From the NCBI RefSeq assembly GCF_041224545.1, contig NZ_JBGFGP010000126.1:19236-83235 (forward strand): a DNA stretch of 64,000 nt, given 5' to 3'. The position numbers and the translations under genes are program-made. Shown one piece after another: positions 33,475-41,841 of this stretch. The DNA is from Sedimentitalea sp041224545. Lineage in GTDB: Bacteria; Pseudomonadota; Alphaproteobacteria; Rhodobacterales; Rhodobacteraceae. Each line of letters starts with the position of its first letter. Positions within the stretch are counted from its first letter, which is position 1. The notes below the pieces were generated by a model that saw only the letters and a list, made by a program, of their open reading frames with translations, did no database searches and was not told the origin of the DNA.

Positions 33475-33515
33475 GATCTGCATCCTTCCAGGCGTTTTTG
33501 TCGCCCGCGTCTTGG

Positions 33516-34019
33516 TTAGTCCGACGGCGCCCTAGCTGCCGTAGCGGTGTTTTGCGGGCCGGTTGCGTCGGCCCCGAGGATCGGCACTTCGATCGTCAGA
33601 TCGTCCCCGTCGTAGAATGTCAGGCGAAGCGACAGCGTCGTGCCCTCGACTAGCGACCTTTCGAGGTCGATCAGCATCACATGCGGACCGCCGGGTTCGA
33701 GCGTCGCCGACGCGCCCGGTTCCACCCGCAGTTCCGGTATTGCGCTCATGCGGGGCGCGCCGGTCGTGTCAGAACCGATCTTGTGCAGCGTCTCGATCGA
33801 GGCGACATCGGCGCGAACACCGATCAGATCGATCGTCCTTTCGCTCGTGTTGCGCAGAGTGAAATAGACCTCCGCCGCGCCGCCAAGCTCACCGGCCGCG
33901 CGGGTCCAGGCATTTTCGACAAGCAGATCGTCGCCAACCAACCGCTGCTGCACCAGGGCAGCTGTGGGAAACAGCAGTGCATGTAACGCCACAACAATGC
34001 CGGCCAGCCTTGCTTTCAT
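33516..34019 (-). CDS. PCuAC copper chaperone (second copy)
   Basis: 167 residues with a signal peptide (MKARLAGIVVALHALLFPTAA). The PCuAC (DUF461) fold is seen in LVENAWTRAAGELGGAAEVYF, with the copper-ligand block ETLHKIG, MSAIPELRVEPG and GGPHVMLIDLER. It binds Cu(I) in the periplasm and feeds CuA-type sites. It heads a small operon with lspA, behind a MerR-type operator. Its tail (ATGPQNTATAARAPSD) is short and lacks the His-rich end seen in some homologues. Confidence 0.9.
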   Translation of the reverse strand: MKARLAGIVVALHALLFPTAALVQQRLVGDDLLVENAWTRAAGELGGAAEVYFTLRNTSERTIDLIGVRADVASIETLHKIGSDTTGAPRMSAIPELRVEPGASATLEPGGPHVMLIDLERSLVEGTTLSLRLTFYDGDDLTIEVPILGADATGPQNTATAARAPSD

Positions 34020-34086
34020 CTTGGCACCTCGCGGATATCAGTTGACGCCAGCGCGCTGGCAGGCAGATCAGCGGCCACCCTGGCTC

Positions 34087-34117
34087 AAAATAGGATCTCC
34101 AGCAGGTAGAGGTTCAA
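34087..34117 (-). promoter_or_regulatory. MerR-type promoter/operator of the PCuAC-lspA operon
   Basis: On the minus strand TTGAAC (34117-34112) and TATTTT (34092-34087) are 19 bp apart. The dyad ACCTCTAC-CTG-CTGGAGAT is joined to the -35 box, an imperfect copy of those at 37748-37766 and 42490-42508. The gap 34020-34275 otherwise holds only leader sequence and the divergent start. Confidence 0.75.
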
Positions 34118-34275
34118 GGCGAAATTCTTTTCCCGCACATTTTTTCTTGCCCTCCTGGCGCGCCCGACATCGAGCGCCGAGGAAAACCACCGCTGAGGGA
34201 CGCTAACTGCTGGCTGCGCGTTGTATTGGGATGACGCAACGATATGATGCGCGGCAAAATCCGGAAGGAATTTCC

Positions 34276-34902
34276 ATGATCGAATGGCTGTCGAGAACCT
34301 CAGGTCACGGACGAAAACGCACGCTTTGGATCGTGCTCACGCTGAATGTCGCGATCGCCACCGGGTTTTTTGTCACCGGAAGTATCGGCGATTCCAGCGC
34401 GTTGATCGCCAATGGGCTCGACAACACTTCCGACAGCCTGGTCTATGCTATCAGCCTTTTCGCCCTTTACCGTTCCGCTCGATGGAAACGCGTCGCCGCG
34501 AACCTATCGGGCGGACTGTTAATCCTGTTCGCGGTGGGAATTTTGGCGGATGCGGTGCGCCGCTACTATACCGGGTCGGAGCCGTTGGGGCCGATGATGA
34601 TCTCGATGGCGCTGATCGCGGCGGTCGTGAACGGCGTCAGTATCTGGCTGCTGGCGCGACTGCGCGATCCGGATGTCAACATCCGCGCCGCCAACACTTT
34701 CAGCTTGAACGATTTCATCTCGAACGCGGGTATCCTCGTGGCCGGCGGCCTAGTCTGGTGGCTTGGCACCAACTGGCCCGATCTCGTGGTCGGTATCGCG
34801 GTGGCGGGCATCGCCGCATGGGGCGGGTTCGACATCTTGCGCGATGCGCGTGAAGAGTATCGTTGCGCTGCTTACGACGATGGGAAAAACCAGAGTACAT
34901 AG
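34276..34902 (+). CDS. Cation diffusion facilitator-like transporter with altered metal sites
   Basis: 208 residues from MIEWLSRTSGHGRKR, with GGAAGG seven bases before the ATG. It has six membrane helices and the CDF shape, but the C-terminal cytoplasmic domain is almost absent. The helix II site is NGLDNTSDSLVY, giving a DxxxD pair as in YiiP, while helix V has SLNDFISNAGILV, where CDF transporters have HxxxD. The metal ligand pair is therefore incomplete, and the cation may differ. It is divergent from the PCuAC-lspA operon. It may export Zn, Cd or Cu; the substitution makes this uncertain. Confidence 0.72.
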   Translation: MIEWLSRTSGHGRKRTLWIVLTLNVAIATGFFVTGSIGDSSALIANGLDNTSDSLVYAISLFALYRSARWKRVAANLSGGLLILFAVGILADAVRRYYTGSEPLGPMMISMALIAAVVNGVSIWLLARLRDPDVNIRAANTFSLNDFISNAGILVAGGLVWWLGTNWPDLVVGIAVAGIAAWGGFDILRDAREEYRCAAYDDGKNQST

Positions 34903-34969
34903 TCAGTAGGTTCCCAATGACGGCAGAAGAAATCCAGCCAGCGCCAACTGAGGGTTTGGCGCCGGCATT

Positions 34970-36085
34970 TCAATTCAGAGAGACAACGAAAACCCCCGTT
35001 CCGATAATCAGGCCGAAGATGGTCAGGGCGCCGAGACCCAGCAGCAGGCCGAGCCGGTTACGCGCCGACACCTGCCCGCGGCCCACCTGATCCGGCCCGG
35101 CGGTCACCGGCGCCGGCCCCGCGATGCCATGCCCGCGGCGAAGGCGTTTCTCTTCGGTGAGATTCCAGCCGTAGACCACGATGACGATCGCGACGATCGC
35201 CATCATGCTCGCCGGCACCCAGAGAATGAAGCCGCCCGCGGCCTCGTCGGTCAACGGCGCAATACCGAAGAGCCGCCCCTCTATGTCATAGGCGGTGTAG
35301 AGGACGGTGGTCTTGAAGACCGTGATCGCGCCGAGAAGGATGTTCGACACGATGACCATAAAGAGCAGGGCGATGCGCAGGAAATGCGGCGGTGCGGTTG
35401 GCAGGTCGCGCCGGTCGAAGATCATCGCGAAGAACAGGAAGCCGGCGGCAAGCATCGTCAGGTGCATCGCCCAGTGGATCAACGGGGCGCGCAAGGCGGA
35501 GTTGTGGATTGCCGGAACCTGCCAGACATAGAGCGACAGCAGGAACAGAAGGAAGGCCGCGACTGGGCCGGTCAGACGGCGGTAGAGGCCCGAGACCGCG
35601 CCATTGGCCATGACTGGCGCGATGATGCTCCTGCGCAGCGCCTCCGGCAGGCCGGCGGTGAGCACACCCTGCGGGCGGGAGAGCACGACCAGCATCGGCC
35701 CGATCATGCGCAGCAGCAGATGCTGGATCTGATGCGCCAGGAACAGCCGCTCGCCCATCGGGTCGACGGGCGATTGCAGCGACAGAAAGAGCGCCAGCAT
35801 GCCGCCCGCGAAGAGGGTGTGCCGGACAGCCGAGACCGGCTGCGCGACCGAGTGGCGGCGAACCGCGCCCCGGACATAGATCGTCAGGATCACCAGGATC
35901 GGGCCGCTGATTTCGGGCGTCAGGCTCCAGGACGACCATGCGGATGCCGCCGACAAGCCCTCGCCACCGTGGGCCAGCGCGGCAGCCGGCAAAAACACGG
36001 CCGCCGCAAGGATCAGCCGGTCAGGCAATCGGCGAATTGGGCGGGCTTTGGCGGGCAAAAGCGCTTTGGGTGGCATGTCGATCAC
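34970..36085 (-). CDS. CtaG (caa3-type) family protein, first copy
   Basis: 371 residues with seven to eight membrane helices, in the caa3-type CtaG family (unrelated in fold to Cox11-type CtaG). Conserved blocks are MGERLFLAHQIQHLLLRMIGP, VWQVPAIHNSAL, HWAMHLTMLAAGFLFF, RRDLPTAPPHF and YTAYDIEGRLFG. Histidines in these blocks are likely copper or haem ligands. It follows its paralogue at 36092 by six bases. The family is required for assembling caa3 oxidases in some bacteria and for copper import in others. No oxidase gene lies in the window. Confidence 0.88.
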   Translation of the reverse strand: MIDMPPKALLPAKARPIRRLPDRLILAAAVFLPAAALAHGGEGLSAASAWSSWSLTPEISGPILVILTIYVRGAVRRHSVAQPVSAVRHTLFAGGMLALFLSLQSPVDPMGERLFLAHQIQHLLLRMIGPMLVVLSRPQGVLTAGLPEALRRSIIAPVMANGAVSGLYRRLTGPVAAFLLFLLSLYVWQVPAIHNSALRAPLIHWAMHLTMLAAGFLFFAMIFDRRDLPTAPPHFLRIALLFMVIVSNILLGAITVFKTTVLYTAYDIEGRLFGIAPLTDEAAGGFILWVPASMMAIVAIVIVVYGWNLTEEKRLRRGHGIAGPAPVTAGPDQVGRGQVSARNRLGLLLGLGALTIFGLIIGTGVFVVSLN

Positions 36086-36091
36086 CGGCCG

Positions 36092-37090
36092 CTAGAACGC
36101 GTAGATGATCGTGGCACCGGTGATCATCACGGTCGCGAACATGGCGGCCGAGACGAGCGCCAGCGTCCGGCCCATGCGCCGGTTGGGCTCCGTTACCTTG
36201 AGACGCAATTCATGCGCGGTTTCCGGGAATTCGAGCGCGGCTGCATTTGATCCGCTCCAGTTGTGTCGCGCATTCCAGCGCCGGACCTCGGCCGCGTTCC
36301 AGCCGTTGAAGACCAGGATGATTGCCGCGATTATGACGAAGGACGACGGCACCCAGATGGTGTAGCCGCCGGTGGTCTCGTCGGCCATCGGAGCGAAGTT
36401 CCAGAGCCGCCCGGAGACATCGTAGGCGGTGTACAGCACCTTCTCCTTCATCGTTGTGAGCGACCCGAGCAGGATGTTCGTCACGATGATCCCGACCAGC
36501 GCCAAAAGCCGCAGGCTTTGGGTGGCGGCCTCGGGCGCATCGCGGCGGTCAAACACGACCGCAAAGAAGTTGAGACCTGCCAGCACCATGCCGGCATGCG
36601 CCACCAGTACTAGCGGCGGCCTCGAAACGGCAGCGTTGTGCAGCGCCGGAACCTGCCAGAAGTAGAGCGCGGCGATGAGCAAGATGAAGCTGACATCGAG
36701 GCGGGTCAGGGCGCGAACTGCCACTCGCGTCGCGGGACGGTCACCGAACCGCGCTAGCCCGTGCCGCACCCCGCGCGGCAGCCCGGCCCGCAGGACCGGC
36801 CAGGGATGCGCGAGAACGATCAGCATCGGCCCGAGCAGCCGGATCGCCAGGTGTTGAACCTGATGCGCAAAGAAGAGCCTTTGCCCGGCGCCCGCCAGCG
36901 GGCCCTCGAAGGCGAGGGCCAGCATCAGCGTCCCGGCGGCAAACAGACCGTGCCGGATGGGGCCGGCGCGCTCGCCCACCAGCCGCGGTCGGCCCGTGCC
37001 GCGCAGGTAAAGCCAGGCCAGCCCGACAATCGCCACGAGCGCAACCGGAGAGAGAGCCGGTCCGAACGGGTCGAAGAGAATATCGCTCAT
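36092..37090 (-). CDS. CtaG (caa3-type) family protein, second copy
   Basis: 332 residues from MSDILFDPFGPALSP, with GGGAAG before the ATG. It has the same blocks as the neighbouring copy: GQRLFFAHQVQHLAIRLLGP, WQVPALHNAAVS, VAHAGMVLAGLNFFAVVFDRRD and YTAYDVSGRLWNF. The two are divergent enough to be old paralogues rather than a recent duplication. It follows the DUF411 gene by 146 bases in the operon controlled from 37748-37770. Tandem CtaG genes suggest a heterodimer or two copper routes. Confidence 0.85.
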   Translation of the reverse strand: MSDILFDPFGPALSPVALVAIVGLAWLYLRGTGRPRLVGERAGPIRHGLFAAGTLMLALAFEGPLAGAGQRLFFAHQVQHLAIRLLGPMLIVLAHPWPVLRAGLPRGVRHGLARFGDRPATRVAVRALTRLDVSFILLIAALYFWQVPALHNAAVSRPPLVLVAHAGMVLAGLNFFAVVFDRRDAPEAATQSLRLLALVGIIVTNILLGSLTTMKEKVLYTAYDVSGRLWNFAPMADETTGGYTIWVPSSFVIIAAIILVFNGWNAAEVRRWNARHNWSGSNAAALEFPETAHELRLKVTEPNRRMGRTLALVSAAMFATVMITGATIIYAF

Positions 37091-37236
37091 GGTTCTTCCC
37101 GGACCGGGCAGAATGAACCTGCGGCAGACCGCAGACAACCACAATCCGGCGATCGCTGGTGCCCTCGATGGGCCGCCCCGCCTCCGGTGCCTGGCGTTTC
37201 GGCGGCACTGTCAACCATCATTGCGGAAGAGCAGCC

Positions 37237-37689
37237 TCAGTTGCCGGGATAGGAAGCGTAGACCTGCTGGCTCCGGTCGAGGTTCACGAAGACCACGTCG
37301 AAGGCCTCGCGTTCGTTGCCGTATTCCATACCGGGCGACCCGGTGGGCATCCCGGGCGTGGCGATCCCCAACCCGGCGGGGCGTTCTTCCAGCAACCGGA
37401 TTATCTCCCGGGCCGGAACGTGGCCCTCGACTGTGTATCCCGCGACGGTGCCCGTGTGGCAGGCCCAGAGATCATCGGAGAAACCGGAGGCCTCCTTTGC
37501 GGCATAGAGTTCCTCGCCCGAGACGTTGCGTACGTTCAGCGTGAACCCGGCCTCCTGCATGGCCGCAACCCAGCCGCCGCAGCAACCACAAGACGCCTGC
37601 TTCAGCACCTCGATGACAGGCGCCTCCTGCGCCGCCGCCACGCTCGTCATCGCGAGCAGCAATCCGCCCGCCATCAGTGTTCTTTTCAT
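37237..37689 (-). CDS. DUF411 metal-binding protein (second copy)
   Basis: 150 residues with a signal peptide (MKRTLMAGGLLLAMTSVAAA). The core is LKQASCGCCGGWVAAMQEAGF with the Cys-Gly-Cys-Cys cluster, then WACHTGTVAGYTVEGHVPAREI and ATPGMPTGSPGMEYG. It is closer to the third copy (37815-38270) than to the Tat-exported copy at 17816. It is the first gene behind the operator at 37748-37770 and precedes two CtaG-like genes. It is expected to bind copper in the periplasm. Confidence 0.92.
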   Translation of the reverse strand: MKRTLMAGGLLLAMTSVAAAQEAPVIEVLKQASCGCCGGWVAAMQEAGFTLNVRNVSGEELYAAKEASGFSDDLWACHTGTVAGYTVEGHVPAREIIRLLEERPAGLGIATPGMPTGSPGMEYGNEREAFDVVFVNLDRSQQVYASYPGN

Positions 37690-37747
37690 GATCGTCTCCC
37701 GAAATCTCGGCTGAACCGGTCAGCCATGCTTTCCGGGCCTTTCTGCA

Positions 37748-37770
37748 ACCTCAAGCAACTTTAGGTTCAA
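37748..37770 (-). promoter_or_regulatory. MerR-type dyad before the DUF411-CtaG-CtaG operon
   Basis: On the minus strand TTGAAC (37770-37765) leads into the dyad ACCTAAAG-TTG-CTTGAGGT (37766-37748). It is close to the dyads at 34093-34111 and 42490-42508. The -10 box is unclear: TGCAGA with a 17-bp and CAGAAA with a 19-bp spacer are both weak matches. The operon runs from 37689 to 34970. Confidence 0.7.
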
Positions 37771-37814
37771 GCGCAGAAGCCCTCCTGCGCTGGAATGTCG
37801 CGCAATCTTTCGTG

Positions 37815-38270
37815 TCAGTTGCCCGGATAGGAGCTGAAAACCTCGGTCGCCCCGTCCCGGCCGATCAGAAAGACGTCGAACGCCTCGCGGCCGTCGCCGA
37901 AATCCATGCCGGGCGAGCCGATCGGCATTCCCGGCACCGCCAGACCGACGGCGTCGGGCCTTTCGTCAAGCAATTTCCGGATGTCCGCAGCGGGCACATG
38001 GCCCTCGATCACATACCCTTCCACCACGGCAGTGTGGCACGAGACCATTTTTGGCGGCACGCCCATGTCCAGTTTGTACCGGACCAGCAGCCCGGCGAAC
38101 ATATCGTCGCCCTCTGGCGCAAATCCGCTTTCTTCCATCCGCTCCATCCAGGCCAGACAACAGCCGCAGCCATTGGTTTTCTTCACATCCATCGGCGTGC
38201 CCTGAGCAAGTGACTGGCCGGCCGCCAACATGGTCAGAATTGCTGCGAGAATGGTCCTTGCGGTTGTCAT
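37815..38270 (-). CDS. DUF411 metal-binding protein (third copy)
   Basis: 151 residues with a signal peptide (MTTARTILAAILTMLAAGQSLA). The cluster is KTNGCGCCLAWMERMEESGF, then VSCHTAVVEGYVIEGHVPAADI and AVPGMPIGSPGMDFGDG. It is the last gene of the operon that begins with the SCO gene at 42449 and overlaps the M23 peptidase by four bases. With 37237 it makes a pair of DUF411 genes that face the same way but belong to different transcripts because of the intervening operator. Confidence 0.92.
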   Translation of the reverse strand: MTTARTILAAILTMLAAGQSLAQGTPMDVKKTNGCGCCLAWMERMEESGFAPEGDDMFAGLLVRYKLDMGVPPKMVSCHTAVVEGYVIEGHVPAADIRKLLDERPDAVGLAVPGMPIGSPGMDFGDGREAFDVFLIGRDGATEVFSSYPGN

Positions 38271-39640
38271 GTCGCGTCTCCTTTGGTCGAAAGCGTGAAC
38301 CGGGCACCCGTATCGGCTTCGGCGGCACCGGAAAACCGCCGGCGCGCCTCGGTCAACCGGCGCAGGGTGTCTGTCGCGGTGCGGTCATCGACCAGACCGG
38401 CGAGGCGCTCATCACCCATAGGATCCACCGGCTGCCCTTCCAGCCGGACTTCGTAATGCAGGTTCGGTCCGGTCGCGAGGCCCGACGAACCGACCGCTCC
38501 GATCCGGTCGCCGGCCTCCACGCGGTCGCCAATGTCAAGGCCCTCTGTGAAAGCTGACAGGTGCGTATACATGGTCGTCATAGACGGTCCATGCGCGATT
38601 TCCACGACGCGGCCGTAGCCGCTTCGATGCCCCACAAAAGACACCCGCCCCGGCGCCGTGGCAAATACCGCGGTGCCGCGCGGCGCCGCGAAATCCACGC
38701 CCTTGTGCATTCGGATGTCGCCATACACCGGATGTGTGCGGCGGCCGAAGACCGAGGTCAGCCGCGCGCCGACCACGGGCGGGGAGAAAGCTCTCAGCCG
38801 CTCGCCATTGCGGAACACCGTCGCAGAACCGCCCGCATCCAGATCGCGTACGAATTCGAACAGGGCATCTCCGAGGCCCAGTTCGGCATATTTCAGCTGC
38901 GGCGCGCCCACGCGGGACCCGTCTGGCAAACGCGCCTCGCGCCAGAGCAACCGGAGCGTCTCGCCGCCACGCAGATCGCGCCGGAAATCCACGGCGCCAC
39001 CAAGCTCCGCCGCGAGATCGACCGCGAGGCTGGCCGGCGCCCCGGCCCGATCGAGAGAGGCGAATATCGAGCTGTCCACAGTGACCGTCGCGGTGAGCTC
39101 GAACGTTTCGAGGTCCGGGGCTACGGTCCGAACTACCGGCTCCTCTTCGAGCAGGACCAGCACCTGCTCGCCGCTGGGGACTGAAAGAACCACCTGATAG
39201 GGGCGGCCGTCCGGATAGCTTTGCACCGCCACTTCGTCGCCCGGGCGAAGGTTTGCCAGATCGTACTGGGTCTGCATTGCGCGGGTGAAGGCTTGCCGCT
39301 GGGCGGCTGGCAGGCCGGCGCGGCGCAACACGCCGTCAAGGGTGTCGCCCGGCCCTAGAACCGCCGTCCAGGGCGCCAGCAGCGGCGGCATGGGTGTGAC
39401 AAGGGCCGTATCGGCGGCCGGCGGGGCAGGCAGGAACGCTGGTGTCGGAAGTTCAGGGGGTGGCTCGCTCGAAGCCAAATCCACCGGACTTTCGTCGCCG
39501 ACCCGGAGCACCCGAAGCACCACCGCTGCGTCCGAATAATCCGGCCCCGGTGGCAGCACGCGGTCGGACGCCAGCCAAGCCGTGGACGCCCCGGCAAGAA
39601 CGCCTCCGGCCAGCATCGCGGCGATCCAGCGCAACCTCAT
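38267..39640 (-). CDS. M23 family metallopeptidase with a LysM-like/OapA-like front
   Basis: 457 residues with a short N-terminal anchor (residues 5-23). The middle part has a LysM/OapA-like domain (AVLGPGDTLDGVLRRAGLPA) before the M23 peptidase domain: GRRTHPVYGDIRMHKGVDFAAP with His and Asp ligands, and LHYEVRLEGQPVDPM with the HxH pair. M23 enzymes cut peptidoglycan cross-links. It is in the middle of a copper/disulfide operon, coupled by four-base overlaps to SCO before and DUF411 after. A role in opening the wall for a periplasmic complex is a guess. It has the proline-rich linker usual in such proteins. Confidence 0.9.
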   Translation of the reverse strand: MRLRWIAAMLAGGVLAGASTAWLASDRVLPPGPDYSDAAVVLRVLRVGDESPVDLASSEPPPELPTPAFLPAPPAADTALVTPMPPLLAPWTAVLGPGDTLDGVLRRAGLPAAQRQAFTRAMQTQYDLANLRPGDEVAVQSYPDGRPYQVVLSVPSGEQVLVLLEEEPVVRTVAPDLETFELTATVTVDSSIFASLDRAGAPASLAVDLAAELGGAVDFRRDLRGGETLRLLWREARLPDGSRVGAPQLKYAELGLGDALFEFVRDLDAGGSATVFRNGERLRAFSPPVVGARLTSVFGRRTHPVYGDIRMHKGVDFAAPRGTAVFATAPGRVSFVGHRSGYGRVVEIAHGPSMTTMYTHLSAFTEGLDIGDRVEAGDRIGAVGSSGLATGPNLHYEVRLEGQPVDPMGDERLAGLVDDRTATDTLRRLTEARRRFSGAAEADTGARFTLSTKGDAT

Positions 39641-40260
39641 GTCTGCCCTCCATCATCCGTCTCCAGGGCGCGGCGAAGTTTCGGTACGGCGAATTCCCTC
39701 GGTTCGTGATAGTCGATCGTTGAAACGAAGCGTCCGCCGGCATCGAACACGAATACGCTGGCGGTGTGGTTCATCGTGTAGCCGCCCTCGACCGGCACCT
39801 TTTCGTAGATCACTCGAAAACCCTCTGCCGCCCTGGAAATCTCGTCCGGCGATCCGGTCCAGCCACGGAGCGCCGGGTGGAAATAACCGACGTATTCTTT
39901 CATCGCCGAGACTGTATCGCGTTCGGGGTCAACGGTGATGAAAACCACATTCATGCGTTCGGCATCCGCGCTGAGCTCGTCCAGCCAGCCGGAGATGTCC
40001 GCAAGTGTCGTCGGGCAGACGTCCGGGCAGAAGGTAAAGCCGAAGAACACCATGGTCGCGCGACCGATGAGCGTCTCGGGGCCCATGGCATTTCCCTCGT
40101 GGTCGGTCAGGCGAAAGTCCATCGCCGACAGCGCGAAGGAACGCTGCCCGCCGGAATCCGGCCCGCCGGGGCCGTCCACCCGCCACCAGCCCACGAAAAG
40201 CGTCAGGCCAAGGGCGCCGGCGCCGGCCGCGCCGTATCCGAGCATTTGGCGCCGCCGCAT
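39637..40260 (-). CDS. SCO family copper chaperone (third SCO-type)
   Basis: 207 residues with a Tat-like or anchor segment (MRRRQMLGYGAAGAGALGL). The pair Cys78/Cys82 is in FFGFTFCPDVCPTTL, VDPERDTVSAMKEYV follows, and the third ligand His is in YTMNHTASVFVFD. It is typical of SCO1/SenC. The start overlaps the PCuAC stop and the end overlaps the peptidase start by four bases. SCO and PCuAC are often neighbours since PCuAC supplies copper to CuA with SCO as reductase. Confidence 0.93.
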   Translation of the reverse strand: MRRRQMLGYGAAGAGALGLTLFVGWWRVDGPGGPDSGGQRSFALSAMDFRLTDHEGNAMGPETLIGRATMVFFGFTFCPDVCPTTLADISGWLDELSADAERMNVVFITVDPERDTVSAMKEYVGYFHPALRGWTGSPDEISRAAEGFRVIYEKVPVEGGYTMNHTASVFVFDAGGRFVSTIDYHEPREFAVPKLRRALETDDGGQT

Positions 40261-40724
40261 CAGCCCTCCGGCCCGCGTGCCGCGATGCCAAGGATCGGCA
40301 CGTCGACCACCAACTCGCCGCCGTCGGAAAAGACGAGCGTTAGCTGGAACCTGTCGCCCTCAGCCATCGGCCGTTGCAGGCGCATCAGCATGGCGTGCAG
40401 CCCGCCCGGCTCCAGGGCGACCGTCTCACCGGGCCCGATCTTGATATCGCCTACCGGAGCCATGGAGCTCACGCCCTGGTCGTTGGTCGATGTCCGGTGG
40501 ATTTCCGGCATCATCGCGATGTCGGTGCGGATTTCGGTCAGCGTCACCGCTTCGTCGCCGGTATTACGGATCTTCATGTAAGCTGCACCCGGGCGGTTGG
40601 TTCCGATCGAGGCGCGCGACCACGCGCCTTCGACGACCACGTCTTCCGATCCGGCCAGAACGGGTCCGGAGAGCGCGACGGTCAGCAAGAGCGCAGTCAC
40701 CGCCCCGGCAAATGTGGTTCTCAT
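40260..40724 (-). CDS. PCuAC copper chaperone (third copy)
   Basis: 154 residues with a signal peptide (MRTTFAGAVTALLLTVALSG). The DUF461 fold is EGAWSRASIGTNRPGAAYM, with copper ligands in EIHRTSTNDQGVSSMAPVG and GGLHAMLMRLQRPM. It is intact, unlike the copy at 21457. It adjoins the SCO gene at 40260, with one shared base, and follows dsbA by 35 bases. It should bind Cu(I) and Cu(II) in the periplasm. Confidence 0.92.
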   Translation of the reverse strand: MRTTFAGAVTALLLTVALSGPVLAGSEDVVVEGAWSRASIGTNRPGAAYMKIRNTGDEAVTLTEIRTDIAMMPEIHRTSTNDQGVSSMAPVGDIKIGPGETVALEPGGLHAMLMRLQRPMAEGDRFQLTLVFSDGGELVVDVPILGIAARGPEG

Positions 40725-40759
40725 TGCGAGAGTTCCTTTCGTTTCCCCGCAGCGCGGGT

Positions 40760-41419
40760 CTAGCTCTGCGCCGCCGCGACTTCGGCCGCCACAAGACGCC
40801 GCAATTCGTCCGCACCGAACGGATCGAGCGGCTTGCCGTTGACGAAGAACGTCGGCGTCTGTCGCACTCCGACGGCCTCTACATCAGACCTGTCCTGGTT
40901 CAGTACCGCCACGACATCAGGCATCCTGATCTGCGATTCGGCCGCGTCCACGTCCAGCCCGACCGACCCGGCGATTATCATGATCCTTTCGGCCGCGGGC
41001 GCTCCGTGAGACGCCCAGAGGTTCTGTCGCTCCAGCAAGGCCTCGAGAACGGGGATGAACACACCTTGCAGACGGGCCGCCTCGAGGGTCTTGATCGCGA
41101 CTTCCGAACCTTCGCCGTGGAAGGGCGTATAGCGGATCACCACCCGAACTTCGTCGGGATATTGCGCCATGATGTCCTTGACGATCGGGTGGAAGGCACG
41201 ACAGGCCTCGCAGGCCGGGTCAAAGAACTCGACGATCGTCACCGGCGCGTTTTGCGGGCCGAGCACGGGCGAATAGGGCCTTTCGAGCATTTCCATGACT
41301 TCCGGCGCGACCGTGGCGGCGCCCTCCGGGGGGCCTGGTCGGGTTACCCACCAGGTGGCACCGCCGAATGCGCCTGCGGCGACTGCGGCCGTAGAAAGGA
41401 TCAGGGTTCTTCGGTTCAT
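40760..41419 (-). CDS. DsbA-like thiol oxidoreductase
   Basis: 219 residues with a twin-arginine-like or anchor segment (MNRRTLILSTAAVAAGAFGG). The active site is Cys70/Cys73 in EFFDPACEACRAFHP (CEAC rather than CPHC), and the helical insert and cis-Pro loop (RQTPTFFVNGKPL) fit the DsbA/DsbG group close to the BdbD-type. It oxidises or isomerises periplasmic thiols. The CEAC motif suggests a redox potential unlike E. coli DsbA. It is joined by ATGA to dsbB, which would reoxidise it. Confidence 0.9.
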   Translation of the reverse strand: MNRRTLILSTAAVAAGAFGGATWWVTRPGPPEGAATVAPEVMEMLERPYSPVLGPQNAPVTIVEFFDPACEACRAFHPIVKDIMAQYPDEVRVVIRYTPFHGEGSEVAIKTLEAARLQGVFIPVLEALLERQNLWASHGAPAAERIMIIAGSVGLDVDAAESQIRMPDVVAVLNQDRSDVEAVGVRQTPTFFVNGKPLDPFGADELRRLVAAEVAAAQS

Positions 41420-41841
41420 TTGTCGGACTCCGGTTGCGCCGCCATCAAAAGGAAGATGATGGCGGAGAAGGCGGCGAGGGAAAGCAGGGGGATCGGCATG
41501 CCGAGGAACAGCTGGTTCTCGTCAGTGCACGAGGGGCCGTCCGTCGTGCAGGGCTGAATCGCCTCCGGTATGAGCCCGATGAAGAGCCCAAGGTGCCAGA
41601 GCGCAATCCCGGCACCGATGATCGCCAGCGGTAAGGCATAGATTCGAATGGTGAAATCGGCACGCCAAGCGGCGATGCCGAGGATGACGGCCAGCGGAAA
41701 CATGAACGCCCGCTGATACCAGCACAGGATGCAAGGAGTTTGACCGAGCACTTCGCCGATGAAGAGGACGGACAGAGTCGCGATCAGAGCAACCGCCCAG
41801 GCTGCAAACAAGGCCAGTTCCCCAGAAGCCCCTGTCTTCAT
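41416..41841 (-). CDS. dsbB: DsbB-like disulfide bond formation membrane protein
   Basis: 141 residues with four membrane helices. Two periplasmic cysteine pairs are present: Cys37/Cys40 in GQTPCILCWYQRAFMFP and Cys98/Cys105 in IQPCTTDGPSCTDE. DsbB passes electrons from DsbA to quinone. The Cys37 block (CILCWYQR) is the most conserved DsbB/BdbC signature. The gene overlaps the SCO gene before it and the dsbA gene after it by four bases each. Having its own DsbA-DsbB pair lets the operon keep copper-site cysteines oxidised independently of the chromosome. Confidence 0.93.
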   Translation of the reverse strand: MKTGASGELALFAAWAVALIATLSVLFIGEVLGQTPCILCWYQRAFMFPLAVILGIAAWRADFTIRIYALPLAIIGAGIALWHLGLFIGLIPEAIQPCTTDGPSCTDENQLFLGMPIPLLSLAAFSAIIFLLMAAQPESDK

